Part shown: positions 33,864-42,328 of the stretch, piece after piece
How positions within the stretch are numbered: position 1 is the stretch's first letter
How the letters are laid out: each line of letters starts with the position of its first letter
From: DASZBX01 sp035943635
GTDB lineage: Bacteria > Actinomycetota > Actinomycetes > Streptomycetales > Catenulisporaceae
Reading direction: 5' to 3'
Assembly: GCA_035943635.1 (NCBI GenBank)
Contig: DASZBX010000149.1
Coordinates: forward strand, 1-64,000
DNA: 64,000 nucleotides
The notes under the pieces: model-generated
What the model was told of the DNA's origin: nothing
Database searches by the model: none
The model's input: only the letters and a program-made list of their open reading frames with translations
Made by a program: the position numbers and the translations under genes

Positions 33864-35480
33864 CTACGGGATGGCCCACTTCTGGTTGGCGCCGCCGTTG
33901 CAGTCCCACAGGTCCAGCTGGGTGCCGTCAGTCGTACTGAAGCCGGGGTCGTCCAGGCACTTGCCGGAGGCCGGGTTGACCAGTTCGCCGTTCTGGGCCT
34001 GCCAGACCTGGTTTCCGCCGCCGTTGCAGTCCCACAGCTCGATCAGCGCACCGTCACTGGTCGAACCGCCGGTGATGTCCAGGCACTTGCCGTTGGTCTG
34101 CAGGGTGCCGTTGGACTCCGCAGTCCACTGCTGGGCACCAGTGCCGTTGCAGGAGTACAGGTCGACCTTGGTGCCGTCGGCGTTGGAGGCGGCGTAGTCG
34201 TCCAGGCATTTGCCGGAGATGCCGGAGGTCACGGCGCCGGTCGCGGTTCCGCCACCGCCGCCGCCGGTGGTGCCGCCGAACGCGGCCAGGCCGTTGGGGG
34301 TGCCCAGGCCGGTGGGGCCGTCGTAGCCGTTGCCGGCGTTGCACAGGTAGGAGGTGCTGCACGAGCCGTCGGAGCCGGAGGTCACGTCGTTGAGGTTGCC
34401 GGTGTGCGAGTACAGGCTCGCGGCCCCGTCCACCGGGGTGCCGGCCAGGGCGTAGACCGAGGCGATGATCGGGGAGGAGGCGCTGGTGCCGCCGACCACG
34501 AACCAACCGCCCTCACCGTAGGAGTCGTAGACCGCGACGCCGGTGTTCGGGTCGGCGACCGCGGACACGTCCGCGTCCGTGCGCCGGGAGCAGCCCGAGT
34601 CGGTCTGCCAGGACGGCTTAGACTCCCACGAGGAGCACCCGGCGCCGGACCCGGACCACGCGGTCTCAGACCAGCCACGGGAGTTGGACGCGGTACGCAG
34701 ACTGGTACCACCGGCCGCCACCACGTAACGGGAGGTGGCCGGGAAGCTCACCCCGTAGCCGCCGTCCCCGGTACTGGCCACGTCGACGACGCCACTGTGG
34801 TTGTAATCCCCGTCCGCGCCGGCGTTACCGGAGTTGTCCCCGGTACCCCAGCTGTTGGAGATGTAGTGCGCACCCAGGGAGACCGCAGTGTTCTGCGCCG
34901 CGTCCAGGTCACCGGCTTCAACCACGATGATGTGACACTTGGGGCAGATCGCGGAGACCATGTCGATGTCCAGCGACGCCTCGGTACCCCACCCGGTGTC
35001 ACCACCGGGGTAGTTGCCCTGCTGGCCGCTCTGGTTGACCTTCTCGAAGCAGCCGTTCGCGGTGGTGCACGCGGGCAGGCCGTACTGGGCGCGGTAGGTG
35101 CCCAGATCCGATTCCAGGTTCGGGTCGTCCGCGTTCTCGATCACGGCAACCGTCTGGCCGCCGCCGTTGTTCGCCGCGGCGGACGCGAGGTTGTACGCGC
35201 TCAGCAGGCTCGACGGGCTATAGCCGGACGGCGTCGCGTTGGGCTTGATCGCGTCGGCGTGCACGGGCTTGAGGTCGTTGCGGACCAAGGCGTAACAGAC
35301 CGGGCCGCCAGGGGTTAGCGGGACGGAACACGCGCGGGTGGTGTCCGAGGTGGCGGGGGCAGCGACCTGGGTGACGGTCGTACCGGAGCTGGGTGGGGTG
35401 GCTTGTGCGGCGACGGGTATCGCCACGGCTATCGCGGCGGCTGCGGCCACCGCGAGCGCCTTGGGGAGAAGACGGGACAA
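33864..35480 (-). CDS. Secreted S53 (sedolisin) peptidase with C-terminal CBM13 lectin domain
   Basis: About 538 residues from the TTG at 35480 (GGATGG upstream). Signal peptide SRLLPKALAVAAAAAIAVA, cleavage after AQA. The S53 catalytic residues are visible: Glu167 and Asp171 in TEASLDID, Asp239 in ASTGDGGYG (oxyanion), and nucleophile Ser333 in GGTSASSP. SNSWG and AAGGTSL fit the family. The usual long pro-domain is much reduced, so autoprocessing may differ. After a Gly-rich linker near 400, a ricin-B-type lectin begins that is nearly the same as that of the GH16 neighbour. Other starts further upstream in frame are possible. Activity at acidic pH is expected for the family. Confidence 0.85.
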   Translation of the reverse strand: MSRLLPKALAVAAAAAIAVAIPVAAQATPPSSGTTVTQVAAPATSDTTRACSVPLTPGGPVCYALVRNDLKPVHADAIKPNATPSGYSPSSLLSAYNLASAAANNGGGQTVAVIENADDPNLESDLGTYRAQYGLPACTTANGCFEKVNQSGQQGNYPGGDTGWGTEASLDIDMVSAICPKCHIIVVEAGDLDAAQNTAVSLGAHYISNSWGTGDNSGNAGADGDYNHSGVVDVASTGDGGYGVSFPATSRYVVAAGGTSLRTASNSRGWSETAWSGSGAGCSSWESKPSWQTDSGCSRRTDADVSAVADPNTGVAVYDSYGEGGWFVVGGTSASSPIIASVYALAGTPVDGAASLYSHTGNLNDVTSGSDGSCSTSYLCNAGNGYDGPTGLGTPNGLAAFGGTTGGGGGGTATGAVTSGISGKCLDDYAASNADGTKVDLYSCNGTGAQQWTAESNGTLQTNGKCLDITGGSTSDGALIELWDCNGGGNQVWQAQNGELVNPASGKCLDDPGFSTTDGTQLDLWDCNGGANQKWAIP

Positions 35481-36180
35481 GATTCCATCCGTTCGGGAAG
35501 TCGGCCAGGGGCTGCGCCGTGCCGCTGGATGAACCGGATGGCCGGACCGCGCGCGCCCGGCCTGAACGGCCCGCGCACCCGGCCCCGCCACTTGGGTGAC
35601 CCGCGCGCCGCTGTGGCACGGATTGCGGGTGTGGACAACGCCTACCGCGGACCTCCGCACCGGTGGGAAACAAATGTTCTGATGCCAGCCGCGATCGACC
35701 CTCAGTGAACACCGGGTTTACCGGGCCGTCAAGTAAAGCGAACATAAAACAACGCAAGCGATCGCAAAAATTGCTTGATGGTTGGTGGGGGTGAGGGGAG
35801 GTGGGTGGGTGGGTGTCGGATTGCAGGTGGAGCGGCGGTTGGGGGTGGGGTTGGGTGCGGATCGGCTTCCGGAAACGTTTGCAGGGTTCTGACCTGTGAT
35901 GCTGGGAGGTCTTGGAAACGCTTGGAAACATCGTGGTAGCTGGCCTGGGACTGTTTTGTGACATGGCTTGGCCGGGGGAATGGGCCAAGGGGTAGTGCTG
36001 CAAGGTTGCAAGGTCTTGCGTTGAGGGTGCTGGGTGATCAGCTATGACACTCTTAGGTGTTTACTAATGTCACATCGTGACTGCGCGTTCCGTCGAGTAC
36101 CTGAGAGTGGCCTTAGATTTAAGGTTGCGGTAAGCATCTCTTGCCGGTGTGGGAGCGGGGGCTGCGGTCCCGGACCACAG
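35481..36180. other. 700-bp non-coding region with regulatory-looking DNA
   Basis: No convincing gene. On the minus strand upstream of the peptidase, TTGACG (complement of 35728-35733) resembles a -35 box. Two G-rich blocks (35787-35813 and about 35840-35858) have four or more G-tracts separated by 1-4 bases. A LacI-type palindrome is at 35871-35882 and TTGGAAAC is directly repeated near 35912-35928. From 36030 to 36125 the DNA is more AT-rich without a recognisable element. The size suggests a complex promoter. Confidence 0.5.
35871..35882. promoter_or_regulatory. LacI/CcpA-type operator-like palindrome
   Basis: GGAAACGTTTGC has the central ACGT symmetry and AAACGTTT core of LacI-family operators; related TTGGAAACGCTTGGAAAC follows at 35912-35929. 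It could control the leftward peptidase gene about 390 bp away or another transcript. Function is inferred from sequence only. Confidence 0.4.
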
Positions 36181-36930
36181 TCAGTCGTACTCGTGGGACA
36201 GGACTTCTACGCGGCCGGTGGTGGGGTCTGTGCGGACGGTGTCCAGGCCCATGGCGTTGAGTTCGCGGATGGTGGCGGCTTCTTGGGCTGGGTCCAAGAC
36301 GCGCAGGGCGACGGCGGGGTCTTCGGGGTTTGGCGTGATGTGGTCGGACATCAGGGCTTGGATCAGGTGTTTGGCGGCTTCGGGGGCGGCGCCTTCGGCG
36401 AGTTCCATGTGCAGCATCAGGTTTTCGTTGCCGGTCTCCAGCCACTGGGCTTGGGCGATCCAGACCGTGCGGACGCCGGGGAAGTCGGCGAGGCGGTCGC
36501 GGGCGGCGTCGCGCAGGGCCACCGCCAGGGGGTGGGTGGACCAGGAGAGCTTGAGGGTTTGGGCGGTCTGGGTGCGTTGGCCGCGGTGGGCGAGGGTGCG
36601 GGCCAGCAGGGGCAGGGGGATCTTGGCCCAGCCGGCGGGGGAGAACGCGGCCAGGGTGTCGACGTTCGTCTGGCGCGATATGTCGAGCAGGCGCAGGCCG
36701 TCGCAGTGGACGGCGGCGGCCGCCTCGGGGACGTGCTGGGCGAGGCATTCCTCGCTGACGTAGCCGGGGAGGACCGTTGTGTTGTCGATGGTCATGAACA
36801 TGACCGAGTGTTCGGCGTTGATGGGGACGTAGACGCCGTGGTCGGCGAGTGCGGCGAGCAGGTTCTCCGCTTCGGTCTCGCCGGCGTTGCGGTCGAGGAT
36901 GTCGGCTAGGGCGAGGTTCTGAATCGTCAC
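36181..36930 (-). CDS. SseB-like domain protein
   Basis: 249 residues. The N-terminal half (DRNAGETEAENLLAALADHG, VYVPINAEHSVMFMTIDN, VLPGYVSEECLAQHVP) and the later helical part match the SseB N- and C-terminal domain layout, proteins first linked to enhanced serine sensitivity and later found widely in Actinobacteria with unknown function. No signal peptide. GTG start. It is followed by the cupin-like and GNAT genes upstream on the same strand, which may share a transcript, but spacing (80-65 bp) is loose. Confidence 0.65.
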   Translation of the reverse strand: MTIQNLALADILDRNAGETEAENLLAALADHGVYVPINAEHSVMFMTIDNTTVLPGYVSEECLAQHVPEAAAAVHCDGLRLLDISRQTNVDTLAAFSPAGWAKIPLPLLARTLAHRGQRTQTAQTLKLSWSTHPLAVALRDAARDRLADFPGVRTVWIAQAQWLETGNENLMLHMELAEGAAPEAAKHLIQALMSDHITPNPEDPAVALRVLDPAQEAATIRELNAMGLDTVRTDPTTGRVEVLSHEYD

Positions 36931-37012
36931 TGGGGCAGCATAGGAGGATTAGCGCAAGCCGGGGCGGCGCGGAGGGTGGGCGGAAGCTGGGACGGCGGCG
37001 GGGGCGATGGCC

Positions 37013-37444
37013 TTACGTCTGCGGTGGCCGGATCTGCATGCCTGGCCGGGCTCGGTGGGTGGTCAGGTAGACGAGGCCGTCCGGTCCGGCGGCCAGTGCG
37101 CGGCGGGAGCCCTTCGGCAGCCATAGCAGGGTACTGGGAAACAGGTCGTGGATTGCCTGGTCGGTGGTCAGGCGGCCGTTTCCTGAGACGACTAGGAGGA
37201 GTACGTCCAGATCGGGTTCTACGTGGGCGTCGACGGTGGCGTCGGCGGGCAGTTGGACCAGGTTGGCGTCTAGTTGGCGGCCGGGTTCGGTCAGGCTCCA
37301 CAGGGCGCCGCGCTGGTCGGGGCGGGCGTCGGCCAGGACGGAGGCCAGATTGGCGAGCGTGCGGGGCTCTGGGCTCGATGGGAGGGTGGATTCGGGTGCG
37401 GATTCAGCAGCGAGATCGGGGGCGGGGTCCTGGGGAGAAGGCAT
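37013..37444 (-). CDS. Small cupin-like protein
   Basis: 143 residues. After a Pro/Ser/Glu-rich start of about 30 residues, a single beta-barrel-like domain (LDANLVQLPADATVDAHVEP, LDVLLLVVSGNGRLTTD, STLLWLPKGSRRALAAGPDG) resembles the compact cupin fold. Only one clear metal-type His (DAHVE) is present, so enzymatic activity is doubtful. Its role is unknown. It is in the same orientation as the SseB-like and GNAT genes. Confidence 0.6.
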   Translation of the reverse strand: MPSPQDPAPDLAAESAPESTLPSSPEPRTLANLASVLADARPDQRGALWSLTEPGRQLDANLVQLPADATVDAHVEPDLDVLLLVVSGNGRLTTDQAIHDLFPSTLLWLPKGSRRALAAGPDGLVYLTTHRARPGMQIRPPQT

Positions 37445-37509
37445 GGCGGTGCTCCGAAGGTGGTGGGAGTGGAAATCGGGCGGAGGTGGGAGGGCTAGAG
37501 CAGTCTGGA

Positions 37510-37995
37510 TCAGAACTCGCAGTACATGACGTGCAGGCCGACGCGGCCTAGCGTCGGGTGGTCAAAGGCGCCGGGGACCGTGCCGATGATGGTGAAGCCG
37601 AGCTTCCGGTAGATCGCGACCGCGGCCAGGTTCGTGTCGACCACGGCGTTGAACTGCATGCCGGCATAGTCCTCGGCACGGGCCCAGTCGAGTGCATGAC
37701 GGCACAGCGCTCCGCCGACGCCCTGCCCGCGGGCGTCGGCGGCGACCATGAAACTCGCGGTCGACACGTGCGCTCCCGGGCCGGGCCGGTTCGGGCCCAT
37801 CTTGGCGGTGCCGACGATCCGGCCTGCGTCGACGGCGACGACCGTGCGCGCGGGCGGCCGTTCGATCCAGGTGTCGTGCGCCTGGTCGGCGGTCATGTCC
37901 GGGTCGTACGCGTAGGTGTCCCCGGCCCGGACGATCTGCTCGAAGATCGGCCAGACCTCGGGCCAGTCGGCCTCGGCGAATTCTCTGATCTGCAC
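37510..37995 (-). CDS. GNAT family N-acetyltransferase
   Basis: 161 residues. Acetyl-CoA-binding motif A is VAADARGQGVGGALCRHAL near residues 87-105 (RGQGVGG), and motif B includes NLAAVAIYRKLGFTIIGTVPGAF near 128-150. The layout matches L-amino-acid or phosphinothricin N-acetyltransferase-like GNATs. It transfers an acetyl group from acetyl-CoA to an amine; the acceptor is unknown. GTG start. Confidence 0.85.
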   Translation of the reverse strand: MQIREFAEADWPEVWPIFEQIVRAGDTYAYDPDMTADQAHDTWIERPPARTVVAVDAGRIVGTAKMGPNRPGPGAHVSTASFMVAADARGQGVGGALCRHALDWARAEDYAGMQFNAVVDTNLAAVAIYRKLGFTIIGTVPGAFDHPTLGRVGLHVMYCEF

Positions 37996-38103
37996 GCGGC
38001 CAATCGTCTCAGGACCGACAGACCGACCGGGCGATGGGCCGACCGGGCGACGGGCCGTCGGCTTTTCGGGCGATGCGCGGCGCAGCGCGAAGCAGAACCG
38101 GGA

Positions 38104-38515
38104 TCAGGACTCCTCGGCGGTAGCGGTTGCAGTAGAGGAGGCGGCAGCGACATCGCCGTCCTCATCATCCGCACCCACCGCAGAATCCTGCTGCTCGACC
38201 ACGCTCAACACCTGCCGAGCCAGCCCGATGAAATCCTCGGCAAGCCGCGGACAAGCCAAAGTGATCCGGCACAGCGAGCCCATGATGGTCACCACCCGGC
38301 TCTGGAATGCCTTGGCCACGGCCAGCATCCGGGTCACGATCAGGGTGCCGACGTCCTCCCGGGCGTCGGGGTCGACCCAGGCGACAGCCAGCAGGGCCAT
38401 CGCGGCGGCCTCGGTGATCCAGTCCTCCGGGCCGGGCGTGGGCGTGGCCCGCGTTCTCGGCGTAGTCCTCGTACTCCCCGGACGGGTCCGGTCCGGTCTC
38501 GCTCGGCTCCGTCAT
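38104..38515 (-). pseudogene. Frameshifted small hypothetical gene
   Basis: An ATG at 38515 opens a plausible N-terminus (MTEPSETGPDPSGEYEDY) in one frame, while the plausible remainder (PEDWITEAAAMALLAVAWVD through a Glu/Ala-rich end) lies in another. The switch falls in a GC-rich, repeat-like segment near 38425-38445 (CACGCCCACGCCCGGCCC on the coding strand), where one base change in length would join them into about 136 residues. I cannot tell a true mutation from a sequencing slip. The product is not recognised; the centre is hydrophobic and the tail acidic. Confidence 0.5.
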
Positions 38516-38582
38516 CGCCGATCCTCACCGCTCTGGTCCGGCCCCGGCGGGCACTACCGGGGCGACAACGCCTGGACCCTAG

Positions 38583-38776
38583 GCAGTGTTGGGGAATGTC
38601 TCAAGGCGCGAATCCGGTGATCGCCGTCGCCTGGCCGCACCGCACGCAACGGCACAGACGACCGGGTATGAGCCGTCCCGTGCGGCGCGCCCATGCTCGG
38701 CGCTGACCAGATTCGCCTCACCTACCAACACAAACCAGCGGTCATGCCGTGGCCTTGACACATTCCCAAACACTTC
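38583..38776. mobile_element. 194-bp MITE-like element with CTAG target duplication
   Basis: Terminal inverted repeats of 24 bp (38583-38606 and 38753-38776) match at 21 positions, with the core GGGAATGT. The element is flanked on both sides by CTAG (38579-38582 and 38777-38780), fitting the 4-bp YTAR duplication of IS5-type transposases. It is too short to code for a transposase. It accounts for most of the 350-bp gap before the aminotransferase gene. Confidence 0.75.
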
Positions 38777-38862
38777 CTAGCAGAACCGGCCGAGTCGGGC
38801 CCGCGGCCGGGAAACCGGGCGCGGGCAAGGAGATCCGCGCCAGGCGGGCGAGCGGCGAGCAG

Positions 38863-39966
38863 TCAGCGGCCGGTGGCGAACACGGCCCGCACCGCGTCCA
38901 CGACCGTGCCGAGCTCGGCCTCGGTCAGCTTCGCGTGCACCGGCAGCGACAGGCACTCGCGGGCGATCCGCGCCGCCACCGGGGTCGGCTCCGAGGCGAC
39001 CCGCGGGTGGCCGCGGTAGCAGTCGTAGTCGCCGACCAGCTTCGGGTAGTACACGCCGCAGCCGATGCCGCGCCGGGTCAGTCCGGCCGCGAGCTCGTCG
39101 CGGGTGACCGGGGCCTGCGCGTCGACCTGGATCGTGTACTGGTGCCACACGTGGGTGCGGCCCTCGAGCTGGCTCGGCACGGTCAGGCCGGGCACGTCCG
39201 CCAGCCCGGCCGACAGGAACCGCGCGTTGGACTGGCGCGCGGCGATGATGCTCTCGATCCGGTCCAGCTGCGGGATCGCGATCGCGGCGTGCAGGTCCGT
39301 CATGCGGTAGTTGTGTCCGGCCACCTCGTAGACGTACCGCTCACGCATGCCCTGGTTGCGCAGCACCCGCAGCCGGTCGGCCAGTCCGGCGTCGTTCGTC
39401 GTGATCGCGCCGCCTTCTCCGGTGGTGATGTTCTTAGTCGCGTAGAAGGAGAAGCAGCCCAGGCCGAAACCGCCGGCCGGCTTGTCCTCGTACCGCGCGC
39501 CGTGCGCCTGTGCGGCGTCCTCGACCACGGACAGGCCCTTGTCGGCGGCCAGCTTGGTGATCGCGCCCATGTCGGCGGTCTGCCCGTACAGGTGCACCGG
39601 CATCAGGACCTTGGTCCGCGGGGTGACCGCCGCGGCCATCGCGGCCGGGTCCACACAGCAGTCCTCGGCCCGCACGTCCACCAGCCGTGCGGTCGCCCCG
39701 GCCGCCAGGATCGCGTTGAGCGTGGCCACGAAGGTGAACGGCGTGGTGACCACCTCGTCGCCCGGCTCGAGGTCGAGCACCTGGAGCGCGGCGATCAGGG
39801 CGCTGGTGCCGCTGTTGACCGCGACCGCGTGCTCCACCTCGCAGATCTCGGCGAACCGGCGCTCGAACCGCTCGACCATCGGACCCTGGGCCAGCGAGCC
39901 GGAGCGCAGCACCTCCAGCACATAGGGCTCGGCATCGCGCACGTCGACCACGGTAATCGGAATCAC
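38863..39966 (-). CDS. DegT/DnrJ/EryC1-family sugar aminotransferase
   Basis: 367 residues from GTG 39966 (GGAAAGG upstream); an in-frame upstream ATG lacks a site. It has the DegT hallmarks: AVNSGTSALIAALQVL, PFTFVATLNAILAAGA, EDAAQAHGARY and the PLP-binding Lys in FYATKNITTGEGG near residue 182. The family transaminates keto-sugar nucleotides to amino sugars. It is similar to WlbE/WbpE enzymes that make the 3-amino group of 2,3-diamino uronic acids, consistent with the acetyltransferases and Gfo/Idh/MocA dehydrogenase further right. Transcribed divergently from the second DegT gene. Confidence 0.88.
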   Translation of the reverse strand: MIPITVVDVRDAEPYVLEVLRSGSLAQGPMVERFERRFAEICEVEHAVAVNSGTSALIAALQVLDLEPGDEVVTTPFTFVATLNAILAAGATARLVDVRAEDCCVDPAAMAAAVTPRTKVLMPVHLYGQTADMGAITKLAADKGLSVVEDAAQAHGARYEDKPAGGFGLGCFSFYATKNITTGEGGAITTNDAGLADRLRVLRNQGMRERYVYEVAGHNYRMTDLHAAIAIPQLDRIESIIAARQSNARFLSAGLADVPGLTVPSQLEGRTHVWHQYTIQVDAQAPVTRDELAAGLTRRGIGCGVYYPKLVGDYDCYRGHPRVASEPTPVAARIARECLSLPVHAKLTEAELGTVVDAVRAVFATGR

Positions 39967-40190
39967 GGCATCGCCTTTCCAGGAAGCTGGGTGCTCACCC
40001 GCGGTGACCGGGGAATGACCCACTGTAACAGAAAGTCACTAATTCTTTACTTAAAGTTATTTGCACTCGTTCCCGGCGTGTTCCCGGGAAGGAATCCACC
40101 CTGGCGCGCCGAGCCGGGGTCTGCGGGGGCAAGCCCGGCAAAGGGCACAATGTCGGAGGTCGCCAGGCACCGAACCCGTTGGGAGCACCC
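39967..40190. promoter_or_regulatory. Divergent promoter region between aminotransferase genes
   Basis: The 224-bp gap between the divergent DegT genes contains the AT-rich stretch GTAACAGAAAGTCACTAATT and CTTTACTTAAAGTTATTTGC at about 40024-40068, the only AT-rich DNA nearby. It likely holds promoters for both directions. GTGACTTT (minus strand here) also occurs upstream of galE, a weak hint of shared control. Confidence 0.4.
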
Positions 40191-41330
40191 ATGCCGTCCG
40201 CCATCGCCCTCGGCCAGCCGACCGTCGGAGCCGAGGAACTCGCCGCGGTGGCCGCCGTCTTCGAGACCGGCTGGCTGGCCGGGCAGGGGCCGCGCTGCCG
40301 CGAGTTCGAGCTCGCCTTCGCCCGCTTGGCCGGCACCCGGCACGCGCTCGCCGTGAACAACTGCACCGCCGCGCTGCACCTGGCCGTCAGCGGACTGCGG
40401 GCCGAGCCCGGCGACGAGGTGATCGTCGCCGACTACACCTTCCCGGCCACCGGGCACGCCGTCCGCTACGCCGGGGCCACGCCCGTCTTCGCCGACGTCC
40501 GCCCGGACACCTGGACCGTGGACCCGCAGGCCGTGGCCGCCGCGATCACCCCGCGCACGGTCGGCGTGATCGCGGTCGACTCCTTCGGCCAGTGCGCCGA
40601 CTACGACGAGCTGACCGAGCTCACCGCACGACACGGCCTGTGGCTGATCGAGGACGCCGCCTGCGCAGCCGGCGCCACCTACCACGGCTGCCCGGCCGGC
40701 AGCTTCGGCAACGCCGCCTGCTTCAGCTTCCACGGCCGCAAGGGGATCAGCGCCGGCGAGGGCGGCGCGCTGACCACCGACGACGACGCACTCGCCGCCT
40801 CCGCGCGCAAGGTGCACAACTTCGGCATCGAGAGCGCGATGGACCGGGCCGGACAGAGCGGCCTGCCGATCCCGGTCTTCGACGAACTCGGCTACAACTA
40901 CAAGCTCTCCGACCTGGCCGCAGCCGTGATGGAGGTCCAACTGCGCCGCCTGCCGGACCTGCTGGCCGCGCGCCGCCGGGTAGCCGAGCAGTACGCGATG
41001 CTGCTCGCCGGGCTCGACGACGTGGTCCTGCCGTACGCCGCGCCGGACCGCGAGCACGCGTGGCAGTCGTACGTGCTCACCCTCGGCGCCGGGATCGACC
41101 GCGGCGCCGTGGCTCAATCCCTGCGCGAGAACGGGATCGGCTGCACCTTCGGCACCTACGCCTCACACCTCCAGCCGGTCTACGGCCAGACCGAGCCCTG
41201 CCCGGTCTCGGCCGACCTGTTCGCCCGGCACCTGGCCATCCCCATGCACGCCAACCTCGGCGGCGCGGACGTCGAACGCGTCGCCGAAGCCGTCGCGCAC
41301 GCGGTAAAAAAGCCCGCTGACCAGCACTGA
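40191..41330 (+). CDS. DegT/DnrJ/EryC1-family sugar aminotransferase (second)
   Basis: 379 residues from ATG 40191 with GGGAG at 40180-40184. Features are AVNNCTAALHLAVSGL, DYTFPATGHAVRYAGA, EDAACAAGATYHG and the PLP-binding Lys in HGRKGISAGEGG near residue 182. It is clearly a different subgroup from the divergent DegT copy (HGRKG instead of YATKN). Reaction: PLP-dependent amino transfer to a nucleotide-linked keto sugar. It heads a rightward run with an epimerase, an acetyltransferase and a GT4, which together could make and transfer an acetamido-deoxy sugar. Confidence 0.88.
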   Translation: MPSAIALGQPTVGAEELAAVAAVFETGWLAGQGPRCREFELAFARLAGTRHALAVNNCTAALHLAVSGLRAEPGDEVIVADYTFPATGHAVRYAGATPVFADVRPDTWTVDPQAVAAAITPRTVGVIAVDSFGQCADYDELTELTARHGLWLIEDAACAAGATYHGCPAGSFGNAACFSFHGRKGISAGEGGALTTDDDALAASARKVHNFGIESAMDRAGQSGLPIPVFDELGYNYKLSDLAAAVMEVQLRRLPDLLAARRRVAEQYAMLLAGLDDVVLPYAAPDREHAWQSYVLTLGAGIDRGAVAQSLRENGIGCTFGTYASHLQPVYGQTEPCPVSADLFARHLAIPMHANLGGADVERVAEAVAHAVKKPADQH

Positions 41331-41383
41331 CCAGCCACCGGGCGGCACAGCCCAACACCCACCACGATCTAGGAGTAGTACCG

Positions 41384-42322
41384 ATGGCACAGTCACCGCG
41401 CACGGTGTTCTTCACCGGCGGAGCGGGCTTCATCGGCATGCACGTCGTGCCGATGCTGCTCGACCGCGGCTACCGGGTCCGCATCTTCGACAACATGTTC
41501 CGCGGCGACCGGGACAAGGTGGCCGAGCTCGCGAAGACCGGCGAGGTCGAGCTGATCGACCAGGACGTGCGCTACGGCGGCGCGGTGCACAAGGCCATGG
41601 CCGGGTGCGAGAGCGTCATCCACTTCGCGGCGGTGTCGATCAACAAGAGCGTCTCGGACCCCTACGAGAGCATCGACATCAACATGGTCGGCAACCACAA
41701 CGTGTTCGCGGCCGCCGCGGACCACGGCGTGCGCCGCCTGGTCTTCGCCTCCTCCGCCTCGGTCTACGGCGACCCGCAGAAGCTGCCGATGCACGAGGAC
41801 GACCGGCTGGACCCGCTGACCCCGTACTGCATCAGCAAGCGGGCCGGGGAGGACCTGCTCGGTTTCTACCAGCGCACCAGGGGCCTGTCCTGGATCGCGC
41901 TGCGCTTCTTCAACGTCTACGGCCCGGGCCAGAAGACCACCGCGTACTACACGTCCGTGATCAACCACTTCGTCAACCGGCTGCGGGCCGGCCAGCCGCC
42001 GGTGATCGACGGCCGGGGCGAGCAGTCGATGGACTTCGTGCACGTCACGGACATCGCCCGCGCGGCCGTCGCGGCGCTGGAGTGCGAGCGGGCCGACCTG
42101 CCGGTCAACATCGGCACCGGGATCGACACCTCGGTCGCGGCGCTGGCGAAGATCCTGATCAGCGCGGTCGGCGCGGACGTGGAACCGCAGTTCAACCCGC
42201 GCGAGGTGCTGGTCTCCCGGCGGGCCGCGGACGTCTCCCGGGCCCGCGAGGTGCTCGGCTGGGCGCCGCAGATCTCGGTCGAGGACGGCATGGCCGACCT
42301 GGTCCGGCGCTCGGCGGGCTGA
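41384..42322 (+). CDS. NAD-dependent nucleotide-sugar epimerase/dehydratase
   Basis: 312 residues. Rossmann TGGAGFIGMHVVPMLL at residues 11-26, Ser in SSASVYGDPQKLPM, YxxxK as TPYCISKRAGED near 145-156 and RFFNVYGPGQ. This is extended SDR, GalE/WbpP-like. The Tyr-Cys-Ile-Ser-Lys motif is normal. It acts on a UDP- or dTDP-sugar. ATG with AGGAG upstream. It ends 7 bp before the acetyltransferase, so the two are coupled. Confidence 0.88.
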   Translation: MAQSPRTVFFTGGAGFIGMHVVPMLLDRGYRVRIFDNMFRGDRDKVAELAKTGEVELIDQDVRYGGAVHKAMAGCESVIHFAAVSINKSVSDPYESIDINMVGNHNVFAAAADHGVRRLVFASSASVYGDPQKLPMHEDDRLDPLTPYCISKRAGEDLLGFYQRTRGLSWIALRFFNVYGPGQKTTAYYTSVINHFVNRLRAGQPPVIDGRGEQSMDFVHVTDIARAAVAALECERADLPVNIGTGIDTSVAALAKILISAVGADVEPQFNPREVLVSRRAADVSRAREVLGWAPQISVEDGMADLVRRSAG

Positions 42323-42328
42323 GCGGAC

